Source: Sulfurimonadaceae bacterium (lineage in GTDB: Bacteria > Campylobacterota > Campylobacteria > Campylobacterales > Sulfurimonadaceae). Taken from it: a stretch of 55,547 bases of DNA. The DNA lies in assembly GCA_028683835.1 (NCBI GenBank), contig JAQUHB010000020.1:1-55547 (forward strand), in the 5' to 3' direction. The notes below the pieces were generated by a model that was not told the origin of the DNA, made no database searches, and saw only the letters and a program-made list of their open reading frames with translations. Within the stretch, counting starts at the first letter, position 1. Each line of letters opens with the position of its first letter. The position numbers were made by a program, and so were the translations under genes. Positions 16,806 to 25,642 of this stretch are shown piece after piece.

Positions 16806-18626
16806 CTATATCTCTGCTCTTCTTGCGACTCCGATAAGCTTTTCACTTGGAAAATTATAAAAGCTCACGAATGTAGGTGAAAGAGTTTTAATCATTGCAA
16901 ATATGCTCCACAAGAAGCTTTTTGAAACTATCTCCTCTTGACCGTAAAATATGACTCTTGCATCTAGCCCCTTGCTTTGCAATACTTTTTCAACATCAAG
17001 CATCTCCATATATCCCGGATATATCATTAACAAATCAAGTCCTTCGCCCAAAGGTGAGAGTTCAGTATTGATACCATAAGGTTCATTAGCCGGTTTTACA
17101 ACAACAATAATATTTCTATCATAAATAATGCCGTTTTGAAACATTGTCTTTGAGATATATGCCGGAATCTCACCTGCTTGTCTTGCAAAGAATAGAGCAA
17201 TTCCTTCAATATGAACCCCCTTTTCATATTTTGCACTATATTCTTCTAGAAAATTTTTCTTTTCAACGGGAACAAATGATTTATATAATCTTTTTTGACC
17301 CATTGTATATAAGATCACAATGAAAAGAGGTATAGAAGCTATGATGAGAGACCAATACCCTCCATTTGGAATTTTTCCGGTACATGAAGCAAAAAATATC
17401 GTACTCGTTATGCCTGATAAGATTGCAAATGACATTGTGACATATTGTTTTTTGTACCAAAACACCATACTAATCAAATAACCGGTAATGCTCATAGCCC
17501 CCGCAACAGCTAAACCATATGCGGCAGCTAGTTTTGCTGATTCACCAAATACAAACAGCATAAGAATTACACAGGCAAACAAAAACCAATTCACTGAATT
17601 TACATATATCTGCGCTCTAAGTTCATTGGATGTGTATTCAACTTTAAAATGCGGAAATATCCTTGTTGTCATAGCTTGATAAAGTACTGAGAATATACCG
17701 CTTATCATCGCTTGCGATGCGATGATAGTGGCAATAATCGTGAGTATTAAAAATGGAACATACATATAAGGGACTAAATCTTTTGTCATTTCAAAAAGCG
17801 GGCTTACTATTGCTGCCGGATGTGTAAGTAGAAATGCACCCTGTCCAAAATAACTCAATATCAAAGACACAAATGCAAACAACCATCCCTTTAAAATCGG
17901 TAATCTCCCTAGATGTCCCATATCGGCATATAATGCTTCACCACCTGTTGCGGCGAGTATGACATCCGCTAGCATTATAAAACTAATCACAGGATGAGAT
18001 AATGTAAAGTTAATAGCATAGAAAGGAGAAATCGCTTTTAAAATTGAAAAATTTTGGGATATATACCACAATCCGACCAAGCCGAGTGCAAAAAACCAAA
18101 CTACCATAATAGGTCCAAAAGCAGAAGCTACTTTTTCAATCCCTTTTCTTTGAACATAAAATAGTATAAATGCTATCACTGATGCTATCAATAAAAGAGT
18201 TATTTTAGGAGTATTTTCATATCCCGGTATTAACACCATACCCTCGACCGCCGAAAGAATACTAATTGCCGGCGTAATAACACCATCACCTATCATTAAC
18301 GATATCCCGATAAAACTCAGCATACTAACGGTAGCGATTGCTTTGGTATTTTTAAGATATGGAAGAAGGAGTTGCACAAGAACCACTGTTCCGCCTTCCC
18401 CTTTTTTTGATAAACTTGTAGCTAACCAGCCATATTGAACGGTAACCAGTATTGTCATCGTCCAAAATACATAGGAGAGTATTCCAAATATATTTTCAAC
18501 TGTAGGCACAATGAGTGCAAAAATAATTGCCAAAGTATATATTGGACTCGTTCCAATATCCCCATACACTACTCCAAGAGCTTTGATCACCATAAATTCA
18601 TTTCTCATTCGTTCTTGCACTGTCAT
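16806..18626 (-). CDS. kup: Kup-type potassium uptake permease
   Basis: The 606-residue membrane protein matches Kup: N-terminal ALGVVYGDIGTSPIYTL, GEGGTVVLVQLLLPYLK and GVITPAISILSAVEG motifs, about 12 transmembrane segments to residue 440, and a soluble C-terminal part. Kup imports potassium by proton symport. It leads a unit with the DUF1566 gene, kdpD-like and kdpE. A GGAGAC sequence lies about six bases before the ATG. Linkage of Kup with a Kdp-type two-component system, without kdpFABC, is unusual. Confidence 0.95.
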   Translation of the reverse strand: MTVQERMRNEFMVIKALGVVYGDIGTSPIYTLAIIFALIVPTVENIFGILSYVFWTMTILVTVQYGWLATSLSKKGEGGTVVLVQLLLPYLKNTKAIATVSMLSFIGISLMIGDGVITPAISILSAVEGMVLIPGYENTPKITLLLIASVIAFILFYVQRKGIEKVASAFGPIMVVWFFALGLVGLWYISQNFSILKAISPFYAINFTLSHPVISFIMLADVILAATGGEALYADMGHLGRLPILKGWLFAFVSLILSYFGQGAFLLTHPAAIVSPLFEMTKDLVPYMYVPFLILTIIATIIASQAMISGIFSVLYQAMTTRIFPHFKVEYTSNELRAQIYVNSVNWFLFACVILMLFVFGESAKLAAAYGLAVAGAMSITGYLISMVFWYKKQYVTMSFAILSGITSTIFFASCTGKIPNGGYWSLIIASIPLFIVILYTMGQKRLYKSFVPVEKKNFLEEYSAKYEKGVHIEGIALFFARQAGEIPAYISKTMFQNGIIYDRNIIVVVKPANEPYGINTELSPLGEGLDLLMIYPGYMEMLDVEKVLQSKGLDARVIFYGQEEIVSKSFLWSIFAMIKTLSPTFVSFYNFPSEKLIGVARRAEI

Positions 18627-18653
18627 ATTGTCTCCATCAAATTTTCTTAATTC

Positions 18654-18669
18654 TACACCTTATGGTGTA
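18654..18669. terminator. Small hairpin between nifT and kup
   Basis: A perfect 6-bp inverted repeat TACACC-TTAT-GGTGTA lies about 60 bases past the nifT stop and 28 bases before the kup start. There is no T-run. It may be a weak end for the nifU-nifT transcript or an operator for kup. Confidence 0.35.
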
Positions 18670-18728
18670 ATGAAATAATCAAGATTATAGGCTACAGTAT
18701 AAAGAAAGTATCAAGATATATAGTGAAT

Positions 18729-18950
18729 TTAGTTGTCACCTCTTGTAACAATCTTTGCTTCTACTTCGTTTGGTAGTTTTTTTGGCTCTGGTTTTATGTA
18801 CCATACATCGCCGTTTGTAAGGTTTACGTTTCCGCCCCATTTTTCTTCTGTGTCAAACTCTAGAGATGAGATGATCTCCTCCATATCTTTCTTTGCAACA
18901 TAAAAGAAGATCTTGCCTTCATCATTTTCTCTCAACATTACTTTTGCCAT
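18729..18950 (-). CDS. nifT: NifT/FixU family protein
   Basis: The 73-residue protein matches NifT: an initial MAKVMLRENDEGKIFFYVAKK, then a central SLEFDTEEKWGGNVNLTNG block and Pro-rich KPEPKKLPNEVEAKIV end. NifT is a small conserved nif protein, often near nifK or nifZ, with no known essential activity. It starts three bases after the flavoprotein stop, so it is the last gene of the nifU unit. Confidence 0.88.
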   Translation of the reverse strand: MAKVMLRENDEGKIFFYVAKKDMEEIISSLEFDTEEKWGGNVNLTNGDVWYIKPEPKKLPNEVEAKIVTRGDN

Positions 18951-18953
18951 TTT

Positions 18954-20615
18954 TTATCCTTTTAATTTTTTAAAATAACTTTTTATTTTGTAGAAAAAGT
19001 TTTCAAACATATCATTTTCAAAAGATATTTTTAAAAAACTCCCTCCAAAACTTTTGACATATGATGACATTCCAAACACTTTGTCAGCACGATCTGGAAA
19101 ATCACTTCTAAAGTGAACACCGCGACTTTCTTCTCTTTTAATTGCACTGAGTATCATCGCTTCAGCAACGATTAGTGCATTTCTAAACTCCAAAATTGCA
19201 GAGAGTTCAACATTATTGTGTCTCTCTTTATTTACACAATGCAGACCGAACTGATTTTTCATCAAATAATGCACATATTCTAAAGCACTTATAAGTGCCT
19301 CTTCATCTCGATAGACTCCAACTTTTTTAAATAGAGTCTCTCCAAGATTCTTTCTCATGGCATTGATATTAAAATGACTCTCTTCATCAAGGATCATATT
19401 GATACGGCGATACTCTTTATTGACTTGGGCAAAATCAATAGGCAGATAATCTACTCTACGAGCTCTTGCTGCCGCTTCTGTTCCTGCAATTTTTCCAAAA
19501 TATGCACCCTCGAGTAAGGAATTTCCTCCTAAACGATTTGCTCCATGCACACCTGTGGCCGCACACTCACCACAAGCAAAAACTCCATCAAGATCAGTCG
19601 AAGTATCTGCTCTTGTCCAGATGCCGCCTATCGTATAGTGAGCGGAGGGCGTGATTTCTAAAAGCTCAGTGCGAATGTCTATACCTGCGCCATTTAACGC
19701 CATTTTTTGAGTGGATGGCAGCTTTGTCTCTATAAGATCAGGACTCAGATGTCTAAAATCCAGATAAACTTTGTGTCCCTTTTGCATATGCTCTAAAATA
19801 GTGCGAGAAAGTTTATCTCTGGTTTGAAGTTCATTGGTAAAACGGGCCTCTGTTTCATCAACGATATAAGCACCTTCGCCCCTTGCCGCTTCACTTATGA
19901 GTGATCCATTTTTAAGTGTTGTGGGATGAAACTGTACAAATTCCAAATTTGAAAGTCGCATACCAGCACGCAAAGCTACAGCTATCGTGTCTCCTGAGCT
20001 CTCTTGAGGATTTGTGGAATGTCCTCTATAAATCCCTGCAAACCCGCCACCGGCTAGGATAAGCGATTTACAAGCAAATGCCGTTACATGCGAATCTTCA
20101 CGACGTAAAAGAGTAATGCCGGCAAGTTTATCGTCAAACTTGGTAATATTTAAAAGCTGATGATTGTTGAGTATCTCCACACCCTCTTTTTTACACTGTT
20201 GCAAGAGATTTTGAACTATTGCACTCCCTGTTTTATCTGCTATGTAACAAGTTCTTTTTGCCGTCGTACCGCCGAAAGGTCGCTGTTTTATCTCGCCGTT
20301 TTCTTCTGCATCAAACTTTACGCCCATTGAACTTAGTTCTTTTATGATATTTGGAGCATCTGTACACATTTCGTTGATGTTCTTTTGGTTAGATAAGCCA
20401 TCTGCGCCATTTAGGGTATCTTCAAAATGCTTGAAGATGGAGTCTTGCGCACCTTGACGTAGGACAGCATTGATCCCTCCTGATGCTACGGCAGAATTTG
20501 AGCGAAAGGGATTACTCTTGGTAATGACAACGACATCACTTCCGGCTCTTTTCGCATAAAGTGCTGCAAAAAGTCCAGATATCCCACTTCCTACAACGAT
20601 GACATCATAGAGCAT
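18954..20615 (-). CDS. NadB/FrdA-like FAD-dependent oxidoreductase
   Basis: The 553-residue flavoprotein has an N-terminal FAD site (VVGSGISGLFAALYAKRAG), the NSAVASGGINAV block, active-site FHPTTLKNG and SEAARGEGAYIVDE motifs, and the second FAD contact GVHGANRLGGNSLLEG. It belongs to the L-aspartate oxidase/fumarate reductase flavoprotein superfamily. The His used for covalent FAD attachment in SdhA/FrdA is absent, as in NadB. Length also fits NadB, but neither nadA nor nadC is adjacent. It overlaps the aldo/keto reductase by 11 bases and precedes nifT, so a nif-linked redox role is possible. Confidence 0.82.
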   Translation of the reverse strand: MLYDVIVVGSGISGLFAALYAKRAGSDVVVITKSNPFRSNSAVASGGINAVLRQGAQDSIFKHFEDTLNGADGLSNQKNINEMCTDAPNIIKELSSMGVKFDAEENGEIKQRPFGGTTAKRTCYIADKTGSAIVQNLLQQCKKEGVEILNNHQLLNITKFDDKLAGITLLRREDSHVTAFACKSLILAGGGFAGIYRGHSTNPQESSGDTIAVALRAGMRLSNLEFVQFHPTTLKNGSLISEAARGEGAYIVDETEARFTNELQTRDKLSRTILEHMQKGHKVYLDFRHLSPDLIETKLPSTQKMALNGAGIDIRTELLEITPSAHYTIGGIWTRADTSTDLDGVFACGECAATGVHGANRLGGNSLLEGAYFGKIAGTEAAARARRVDYLPIDFAQVNKEYRRINMILDEESHFNINAMRKNLGETLFKKVGVYRDEEALISALEYVHYLMKNQFGLHCVNKERHNNVELSAILEFRNALIVAEAMILSAIKREESRGVHFRSDFPDRADKVFGMSSYVKSFGGSFLKISFENDMFENFFYKIKSYFKKLKG

Positions 20616-21726
20616 TAGTTTCTCCTACAAGTGTTTTTAACCCGTTGATATTTGCTTTTGGTAGGTAAGCCAAAGTCAGATTATCTCTTACATGTAAGGG
20701 ATCGACCGCGCCAAAAAGTGCGCTTATCACACCGCCTGAACGTGCAAACTGCAAAGCGGTGAGAAGGTCATTAAACTCTGAAGTCCCCAAAGCTTCACTG
20801 ATCGCGGGAGCAAATTTACCTTTGAAAAGATTGAGCTGTAAAAGTGATGATGAGCCGATCATCTGAAGTCCAAATCCGCCGACTGCCTGCATCAAAGTAT
20901 AGTAACGCCCATCGGGACCTTTTTGATTTGAAAAATGATACGCTTCGGATTTTGCAAGATTATAAGGAGATTGGACATATTTAAAATGATGCCCGTTATC
21001 GCCCACTTTTTTTGCTATTTTTACAATATCCATAAGGCTGATATACTCTTTATGACCCTCTTCATATAAAAATCCGTTCCATCCTGCAATGCCGTAAGCG
21101 CGTATCTTGCCCTCACGTACAAGTTTTTCAAAGAGCATAAATGCCTCTTCTATTCGCTCCAAAAGAGTCTCATACGCAACATAGCCAAGCTGAGTTTCTG
21201 GATTGTGCAGATACAAGATATCTAAAGTTTCAAGCCCGAGATTTTCCAAAGATTTCTCAACACTCCAACGCAGATAATCGCTTGAAAGGCAGTGCTGATC
21301 TATGATGATCTCATCTTTTTGAGCCAGACCTTTTTGTATCACCTCTTCATCGATCCATCTATATGGATTCTCAGGAAATGGAAATTCCAAAGGGATAAAA
21401 CCCGCTTTTGAAGTGATGACAAGCTGATCTCTAGAGGCTTTACCCTCAGCAAAAAGTTCATTCAGTGCCTCGCCAATCTCCTGCTCACTCACCTGATAAC
21501 GGTAGTTTATAGCCGTATCGATGTGATTGATACCATTTAATATGGCAAGTTTTATAGACTCTTTATAGTTGATGACGTAATTCTCTTCACGGTACGGCTC
21601 TTTACGAAACGTGCCAAGACCAAGGGAAGAGATAAAGAAATCACCGTTGAAAGTGTAAAAATCTTTGCTGTATTTAGGAAATTGTTTTAGGTACGTGAAC
21701 GTTCCCTCTTTTGTTGCGTAGTTCAT
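20605..21726 (-). CDS. Aldo/keto reductase family protein
   Basis: The 373-residue protein has the aldo/keto reductase signature NGINHIDTAINYRYQVSEQ and later ENLGLETLDILYLHNPE and KIRAYGIAGWNG, with a C-terminal GVISALFGAVDPLHVRDNL. Substrate is unknown. It lies one base after nifU and overlaps the flavoprotein gene. The C-terminal part is longer than in typical 280-320-residue members. One TTACATGTAA palindrome lies inside the gene at 20688. Membership in a nif unit suggests an accessory redox role, unproven. Confidence 0.85.
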   Translation of the reverse strand: MNYATKEGTFTYLKQFPKYSKDFYTFNGDFFISSLGLGTFRKEPYREENYVINYKESIKLAILNGINHIDTAINYRYQVSEQEIGEALNELFAEGKASRDQLVITSKAGFIPLEFPFPENPYRWIDEEVIQKGLAQKDEIIIDQHCLSSDYLRWSVEKSLENLGLETLDILYLHNPETQLGYVAYETLLERIEEAFMLFEKLVREGKIRAYGIAGWNGFLYEEGHKEYISLMDIVKIAKKVGDNGHHFKYVQSPYNLAKSEAYHFSNQKGPDGRYYTLMQAVGGFGLQMIGSSSLLQLNLFKGKFAPAISEALGTSEFNDLLTALQFARSGGVISALFGAVDPLHVRDNLTLAYLPKANINGLKTLVGETNAL

Positions 21727-21727
21727 C

Positions 21728-22699
21728 TTATGTAACTATAACTTTGATTTTTGCTTTGAGTTTGAAGTTGAGCATATCTTCAATTCCCGCCAATGTCGTA
21801 GTCGTGTTCATAGAACAGCTCATACATTCGCCTTGGTACTTGATAAGTACATTAAATACGCCATTTTCTTCTTTAATGTCAATAAGTTCAACGTTTCCGT
21901 TATCTGCTTTGAGTGTCGGACGAATATACTCTTCGAGGATAGACTCAACCGCTTTGATTTTTTGAACAAGTCCCATAGAATCAAATGTACCGTCACCTTT
22001 TGCTTCGATAACTTTGCGAGATTTCTCTTCCGCTTCTAATTCACCCATAATTTCTGCAAGAATATTTACTAAATAGACATCTTTTTGCTCATGACCACCC
22101 GGTTTGATACAAGACTTACAAAAACCGCCAGCTTTTGTGTAGTCTGTAATCTCTTCGATACTTTTTAGTTTATTGAGCTTTATTACTTGTTTGAGTGTAT
22201 CTTGAGAAACACGAGCACATTCACAGATGATAAACTCTGTCTCAAAAGTGTCCATATCTACGTTTTTATAGATCGAAGCCGCTTTTTTGATGACATCATA
22301 CGCCATAACAGAACAGTGCATTTTTTGCCCAGGGACTGCGGGGATATCCAGATCATCGCGAAGTGCTTTTTCAACATCTATGTTCGTGATTTTAAGCGCT
22401 TCATCGACTGTTTTACCCATACAAAGTTCAGCCATCATATCAGATGATGCGATCGCCGTCCCACAGCCAAAACTCTTAAACTTACTATTTTCTATAGTAT
22501 CTGTTTTTGGGTCTATTAACCAGTAAAGTCTCACAGCATCTCCACAACTCTCAGCTCCAAAATCAGCAATGATAAGTTGATTGTCACCAGCTTGTTCTTC
22601 TGTTATCTCACCCATATTGATAGGATTGTTCATACGGCGTTGAACCTCAGTTGAATACTCTTCCCATAAAGCTCCGCCAATTAAATCATTTCTTGCCAT
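21728..22699 (-). CDS. nifU: NifU Fe-S cluster scaffold
   Basis: The start is ATG 22699 with AAGGAAG upstream; the frame extends to 22777 without support. The 323-residue protein has three NifU modules: an IscU-like N domain (GAESCGDAVRLYW, KSFGCGTAIASSDMM, KMHCSVMAYD), a central 2Fe-2S domain (CECARV and GGFCKSCIKPGG) and a C-terminal Nfu domain with GECMSCSMNTTTTL. NifU assembles Fe-S clusters for nitrogenase, normally with NifS. No nifS is in the window. It heads the unit nifU, aldo/keto reductase, flavoprotein, nifT and is divergent from the PII-like gene. Confidence 0.95.
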   Translation of the reverse strand: MARNDLIGGALWEEYSTEVQRRMNNPINMGEITEEQAGDNQLIIADFGAESCGDAVRLYWLIDPKTDTIENSKFKSFGCGTAIASSDMMAELCMGKTVDEALKITNIDVEKALRDDLDIPAVPGQKMHCSVMAYDVIKKAASIYKNVDMDTFETEFIICECARVSQDTLKQVIKLNKLKSIEEITDYTKAGGFCKSCIKPGGHEQKDVYLVNILAEIMGELEAEEKSRKVIEAKGDGTFDSMGLVQKIKAVESILEEYIRPTLKADNGNVELIDIKEENGVFNVLIKYQGECMSCSMNTTTTLAGIEDMLNFKLKAKIKVIVT

Positions 22700-22907
22700 T
22701 GTGTCTTCCTTAAGATAAATCATTATCAAAGCTATTGCAATTACCATTCTTGGCACTTCTTCGTAAAGGTAAAACATAAGAGAACTATTGCAAAAAAAAG
22801 AGCTACATTTTTGTCAAATTTCCCTTATCTCTACAAAATTGTCTTTAAAAGCTATTTCGAGAATAGTAATTGCATATTTATCAGTAATTAAACAAAAAAG
22901 GACTTAC

Positions 22908-23306
22908 ATGTATTTATTAACAGCCATCTTTAACAGCAGTTGTCTCAATGACGTTTTAACAGACCTTAGAGAAAAAGAGATTGAAGGGATCACTATTAGT
23001 GATGTTATCGGAAAGGGAGGATTGGGCTTTATCAATGAAAGCGGTGAAACAGATTTGGATAAAAAAATCAGAATAGATATCGTAATTTCTAACGATGAAT
23101 TTAAAGAGTTAGCAAAAGAAGCGATCCGCGCTAATACTCGTGAAACCGGCACTGGAAGCGGAAAGATGTGGGTTACGCCTGTCTTAGAAGTTGAACGTAT
23201 CAGAACAGGTGAAAGAAACGAATCAGCACTCGCACATCCAACTATGGCGAAAAAGAAAAATCTAAGCGACAACTATTTTACAGCTGTCGATACACCTGCA
23301 AGTTAG
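22908..23306 (+). CDS. PII-family nitrogen regulator with altered T-loop
   Basis: The start is ATG 22908 with AAAAAGGAC upstream; the longer frame has no support. The 132-residue protein has the PII core: MYLLTAIFN, VLTDLREKEIEGITISDVIGKG, KIRIDIVISN, GTGSGKMWVTPVLEVERIR and TGERNES. The T-loop between VIGKG and KIRIDI is shorter than in GlnB and lacks the uridylylated Tyr. The C terminus is extended by about 20 residues. PII proteins bind 2-oxoglutarate, ATP and ADP and control nitrogen enzymes. Its divergence from nifU suggests a nif-specific sensor. Uridylylation is unlikely. Confidence 0.85.
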   Translation: MYLLTAIFNSSCLNDVLTDLREKEIEGITISDVIGKGGLGFINESGETDLDKKIRIDIVISNDEFKELAKEAIRANTRETGTGSGKMWVTPVLEVERIRTGERNESALAHPTMAKKKNLSDNYFTAVDTPAS

Positions 23307-23320
23307 ATTTTATATATCCA

Positions 23321-23357
23321 AAACGGCAGTTTCTTTGTAAGTTGTCGTTTCTTTTTT
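23321..23357 (+). terminator. Intrinsic terminator after the PII-like gene
   Basis: A stem of eight pairs, AAACGGCA with TTGTCGTTT (one G-T pair), is followed by CTTTTTT. It begins 15 bases after the PII-like stop. Confidence 0.65.
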
Positions 23358-23379
23358 AAAATTCTTTGCCACTAAAACA

Positions 23380-25509
23380 TCAAGCTTCGCTTGCCATAGA
23401 TTTGAGCGTGACATAATCCGTTTTTCCGGTTCCAAGCAATGGAATCGAATCGGTATATACTATCTTTTTGGGAACTGCAATTTCCGGATATCCTTGCGTT
23501 CTTGCACTTTGTCTGAGTGTATCGCGCGCCAATAGTGGATCAGTTGTAAATAAGACTATGAGTTCTCCTCTCATTTGATCGCTTTGCGAGGATGCGGCAT
23601 GGGAAAATGTAGGAGATACACTGAAGGCTAGTTTTTCTACAGATTCGAGTGAGATCATCTCTCCGGCAACTTTCGCAAATCGTTTTACACGTCCAACAAT
23701 ACGGATAAAACCTTCTTCATCGACTGTAACGATATCTCCAGTTTCATACCAACCCTCTCCTGCGTCTGATACTGGAGCTTCCAACACTCCAGGATGTTCC
23801 AAGCGATAATATCCGCTCATAACGTTTGCACCCCTTACATGTAAGACTCCACCCTCTTCTATTCCGGCAACTGGAATGAGTTTATACTCAATTCCAGGTA
23901 GAAGCTGACCGACAGTCCCACGGCGATATGCCATCGGCGTATTTACCGCAATAACTGGAGCAGTTTCTGTAGCACCGTATCCTTCAAAAATTCTAAGTCC
24001 AAATTTATCGCACCATAACTCTCGCACAGAATCAGAAAGTTTTTCCGCTCCGGCGATCACATAGCGTAGACGGTAGAAATCATATGGATTGGCTTTTTTA
24101 GCGTAATTAAACAAAAATGTACTCGTTCCAAGCAGAACCGTGCATGATCGATCATAGACGATTTCTGGGATCACTCGATAATGCAGAGGTGAGGGATACA
24201 TAAATAGCTTCATTCCACTGAGTATGGGAAGAAGCGAACCTGCCGTAAGTCCAAAAGAGTGAAAAATCGGCAGAGCATTGAGCATCTTGTCTTCTGTGGA
24301 AAAATCAACAATAGAGCGGATTTGAAAAATATTTGCCAAAAGAGCTTCATGAGAAAGAACAACCCCTTTTGGCTTTCCTTCTGTACCGGAAGTAAATAAA
24401 ATAACCGCAGGAGATTTTGGATCTTGATGGCGATATTGAGCACGTATGAAAGATAAAGAATTATAGAAAATAGTGAGTTTATCCCATAGCGTCAACTCAT
24501 TTTTGAGCTCTTCAAGATAGAGAATCTTGACATTTTGAAGTGCTTCAAGCTTAGACGCGAGCCTTGCTTGATCTACAAATGCCAAAGAAGTAATGATTGT
24601 CTTAATTTTTGCTCCGATGATCGCATTTTGTAAGCCATCCGCACCTGCTGTAAAATTTAACATCGCAGGTATCCGTTTTTCTTTGCTCAGTCCCAAGATC
24701 AAAGCTAAAGTAGCAACTGCAGTAGGCATCAACACACCAATATCTTCCTCTTCTTGACTATAACGCGCCATAAGTCTTCCTAATCCCAAAGAGATCATCA
24801 AAAATTTACGATAGCTATATTCGACTTGCTTTGTATCTTCGATAATCTTACGAGATGAGCCATATAAGGATATAGAATCCAAAAAGCTTCCAAAGAGATC
24901 ATTTCTTTTACGTGATTCATAGATACATCGTTGCATCAGCATACGCATCGCTTCACCTGATTGAGCACGTCTTTGTCTTGATGTTCCCTCTTTTGAGGTA
25001 TGAATATGCGTTGCAGGATAATAGCTAAGTGTTATTTGGGGAAACCAGTGTTTAGGATGACTGAAGGGCATACGCGAAAAATGACTAAAGTTTGCTCCTT
25101 GAATAATGACAGGAATAACAGAAGCTTCACCCTTTACAGCAACAAAAGCCGAACCTTCATAAATCTTCATCAAACTTCCCGTTGTCGTAATTCTTCCTTC
25201 GGGAAAAATAACAACAGGACGACCACTCTCAACAAGTCGTATAATTGATTTTATAGCCATCGGCTTAAAAGGATCGATAACGAGATAATCACTTAATGAC
25301 AAAAACATACGAACCCAAAGCTGTTTTGCAATATCAGCGTTAATGATAAAAACAGGAGAAATTGGAAGTGCCAATCCCACCAATAAACCATCTAAAAAAG
25401 ACTGATGATTTACGATGATAACTGTGCGTTCTTCCTCTTGTTTAAACTCACCTAGTACTTTTATACGAAACAGCGATCGAACTATAAGTTCTAAAATCTT
25501 TTTAATCAT
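23380..25509 (-). CDS. aas: Aas-like fused acyltransferase and acyl-ACP/CoA ligase
   Basis: The start is ATG 25509, with AGGAAG upstream; an ATG at 25530 lies before that site. About 709 residues, close to E. coli Aas. The N-terminal PlsC domain has NHQSFLDGLLVG (HX4D) and FPEGRITTTGSLM. The C-terminal adenylate-forming domain has LFTSGTEGKPKGVVLSHEAL, GYGATETAPV and YETGDIV. Such enzymes re-acylate lysophospholipids and activate fatty acids at the inner membrane. The gene stands between the PII-like gene and rpoN and has no evident tie to nif. A TTACATGTAA palindrome lies inside at 23835. Confidence 0.88.
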   Translation of the reverse strand: MIKKILELIVRSLFRIKVLGEFKQEEERTVIIVNHQSFLDGLLVGLALPISPVFIINADIAKQLWVRMFLSLSDYLVIDPFKPMAIKSIIRLVESGRPVVIFPEGRITTTGSLMKIYEGSAFVAVKGEASVIPVIIQGANFSHFSRMPFSHPKHWFPQITLSYYPATHIHTSKEGTSRQRRAQSGEAMRMLMQRCIYESRKRNDLFGSFLDSISLYGSSRKIIEDTKQVEYSYRKFLMISLGLGRLMARYSQEEEDIGVLMPTAVATLALILGLSKEKRIPAMLNFTAGADGLQNAIIGAKIKTIITSLAFVDQARLASKLEALQNVKILYLEELKNELTLWDKLTIFYNSLSFIRAQYRHQDPKSPAVILFTSGTEGKPKGVVLSHEALLANIFQIRSIVDFSTEDKMLNALPIFHSFGLTAGSLLPILSGMKLFMYPSPLHYRVIPEIVYDRSCTVLLGTSTFLFNYAKKANPYDFYRLRYVIAGAEKLSDSVRELWCDKFGLRIFEGYGATETAPVIAVNTPMAYRRGTVGQLLPGIEYKLIPVAGIEEGGVLHVRGANVMSGYYRLEHPGVLEAPVSDAGEGWYETGDIVTVDEEGFIRIVGRVKRFAKVAGEMISLESVEKLAFSVSPTFSHAASSQSDQMRGELIVLFTTDPLLARDTLRQSARTQGYPEIAVPKKIVYTDSIPLLGTGKTDYVTLKSMASEA

Positions 25510-25642
25510 TGGAGCTTCCTGCAAAATCATCTATGATACTATAGCTTAGTTTCAAAACAAAAAAAGTTTTACAGGAAGATCAATGAGAAAAACTTCTCTC
25601 ACATGTAGGAGTTTATCAAAGGCAGAGATAACTAATCAACTC

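Noticed and set aside
22714-22727. GATAA-ATCA-TTATC upstream of nifU as a Fur box
   Set aside because: Only one short inverted pair; a real Fur site should span about 19 bases with better repeats.
22750-22765. TTGGCAC upstream of the PII-like gene as a sigma-54 promoter
   Set aside because: The -24 half is perfect, but the -12 half at the required spacing reads CGTA rather than TTGC.
22789-22804. TAGCTC...TTGC on the minus strand upstream of nifU as a sigma-54 promoter
   Set aside because: The spacing is one base too long and the -24 half is weak.
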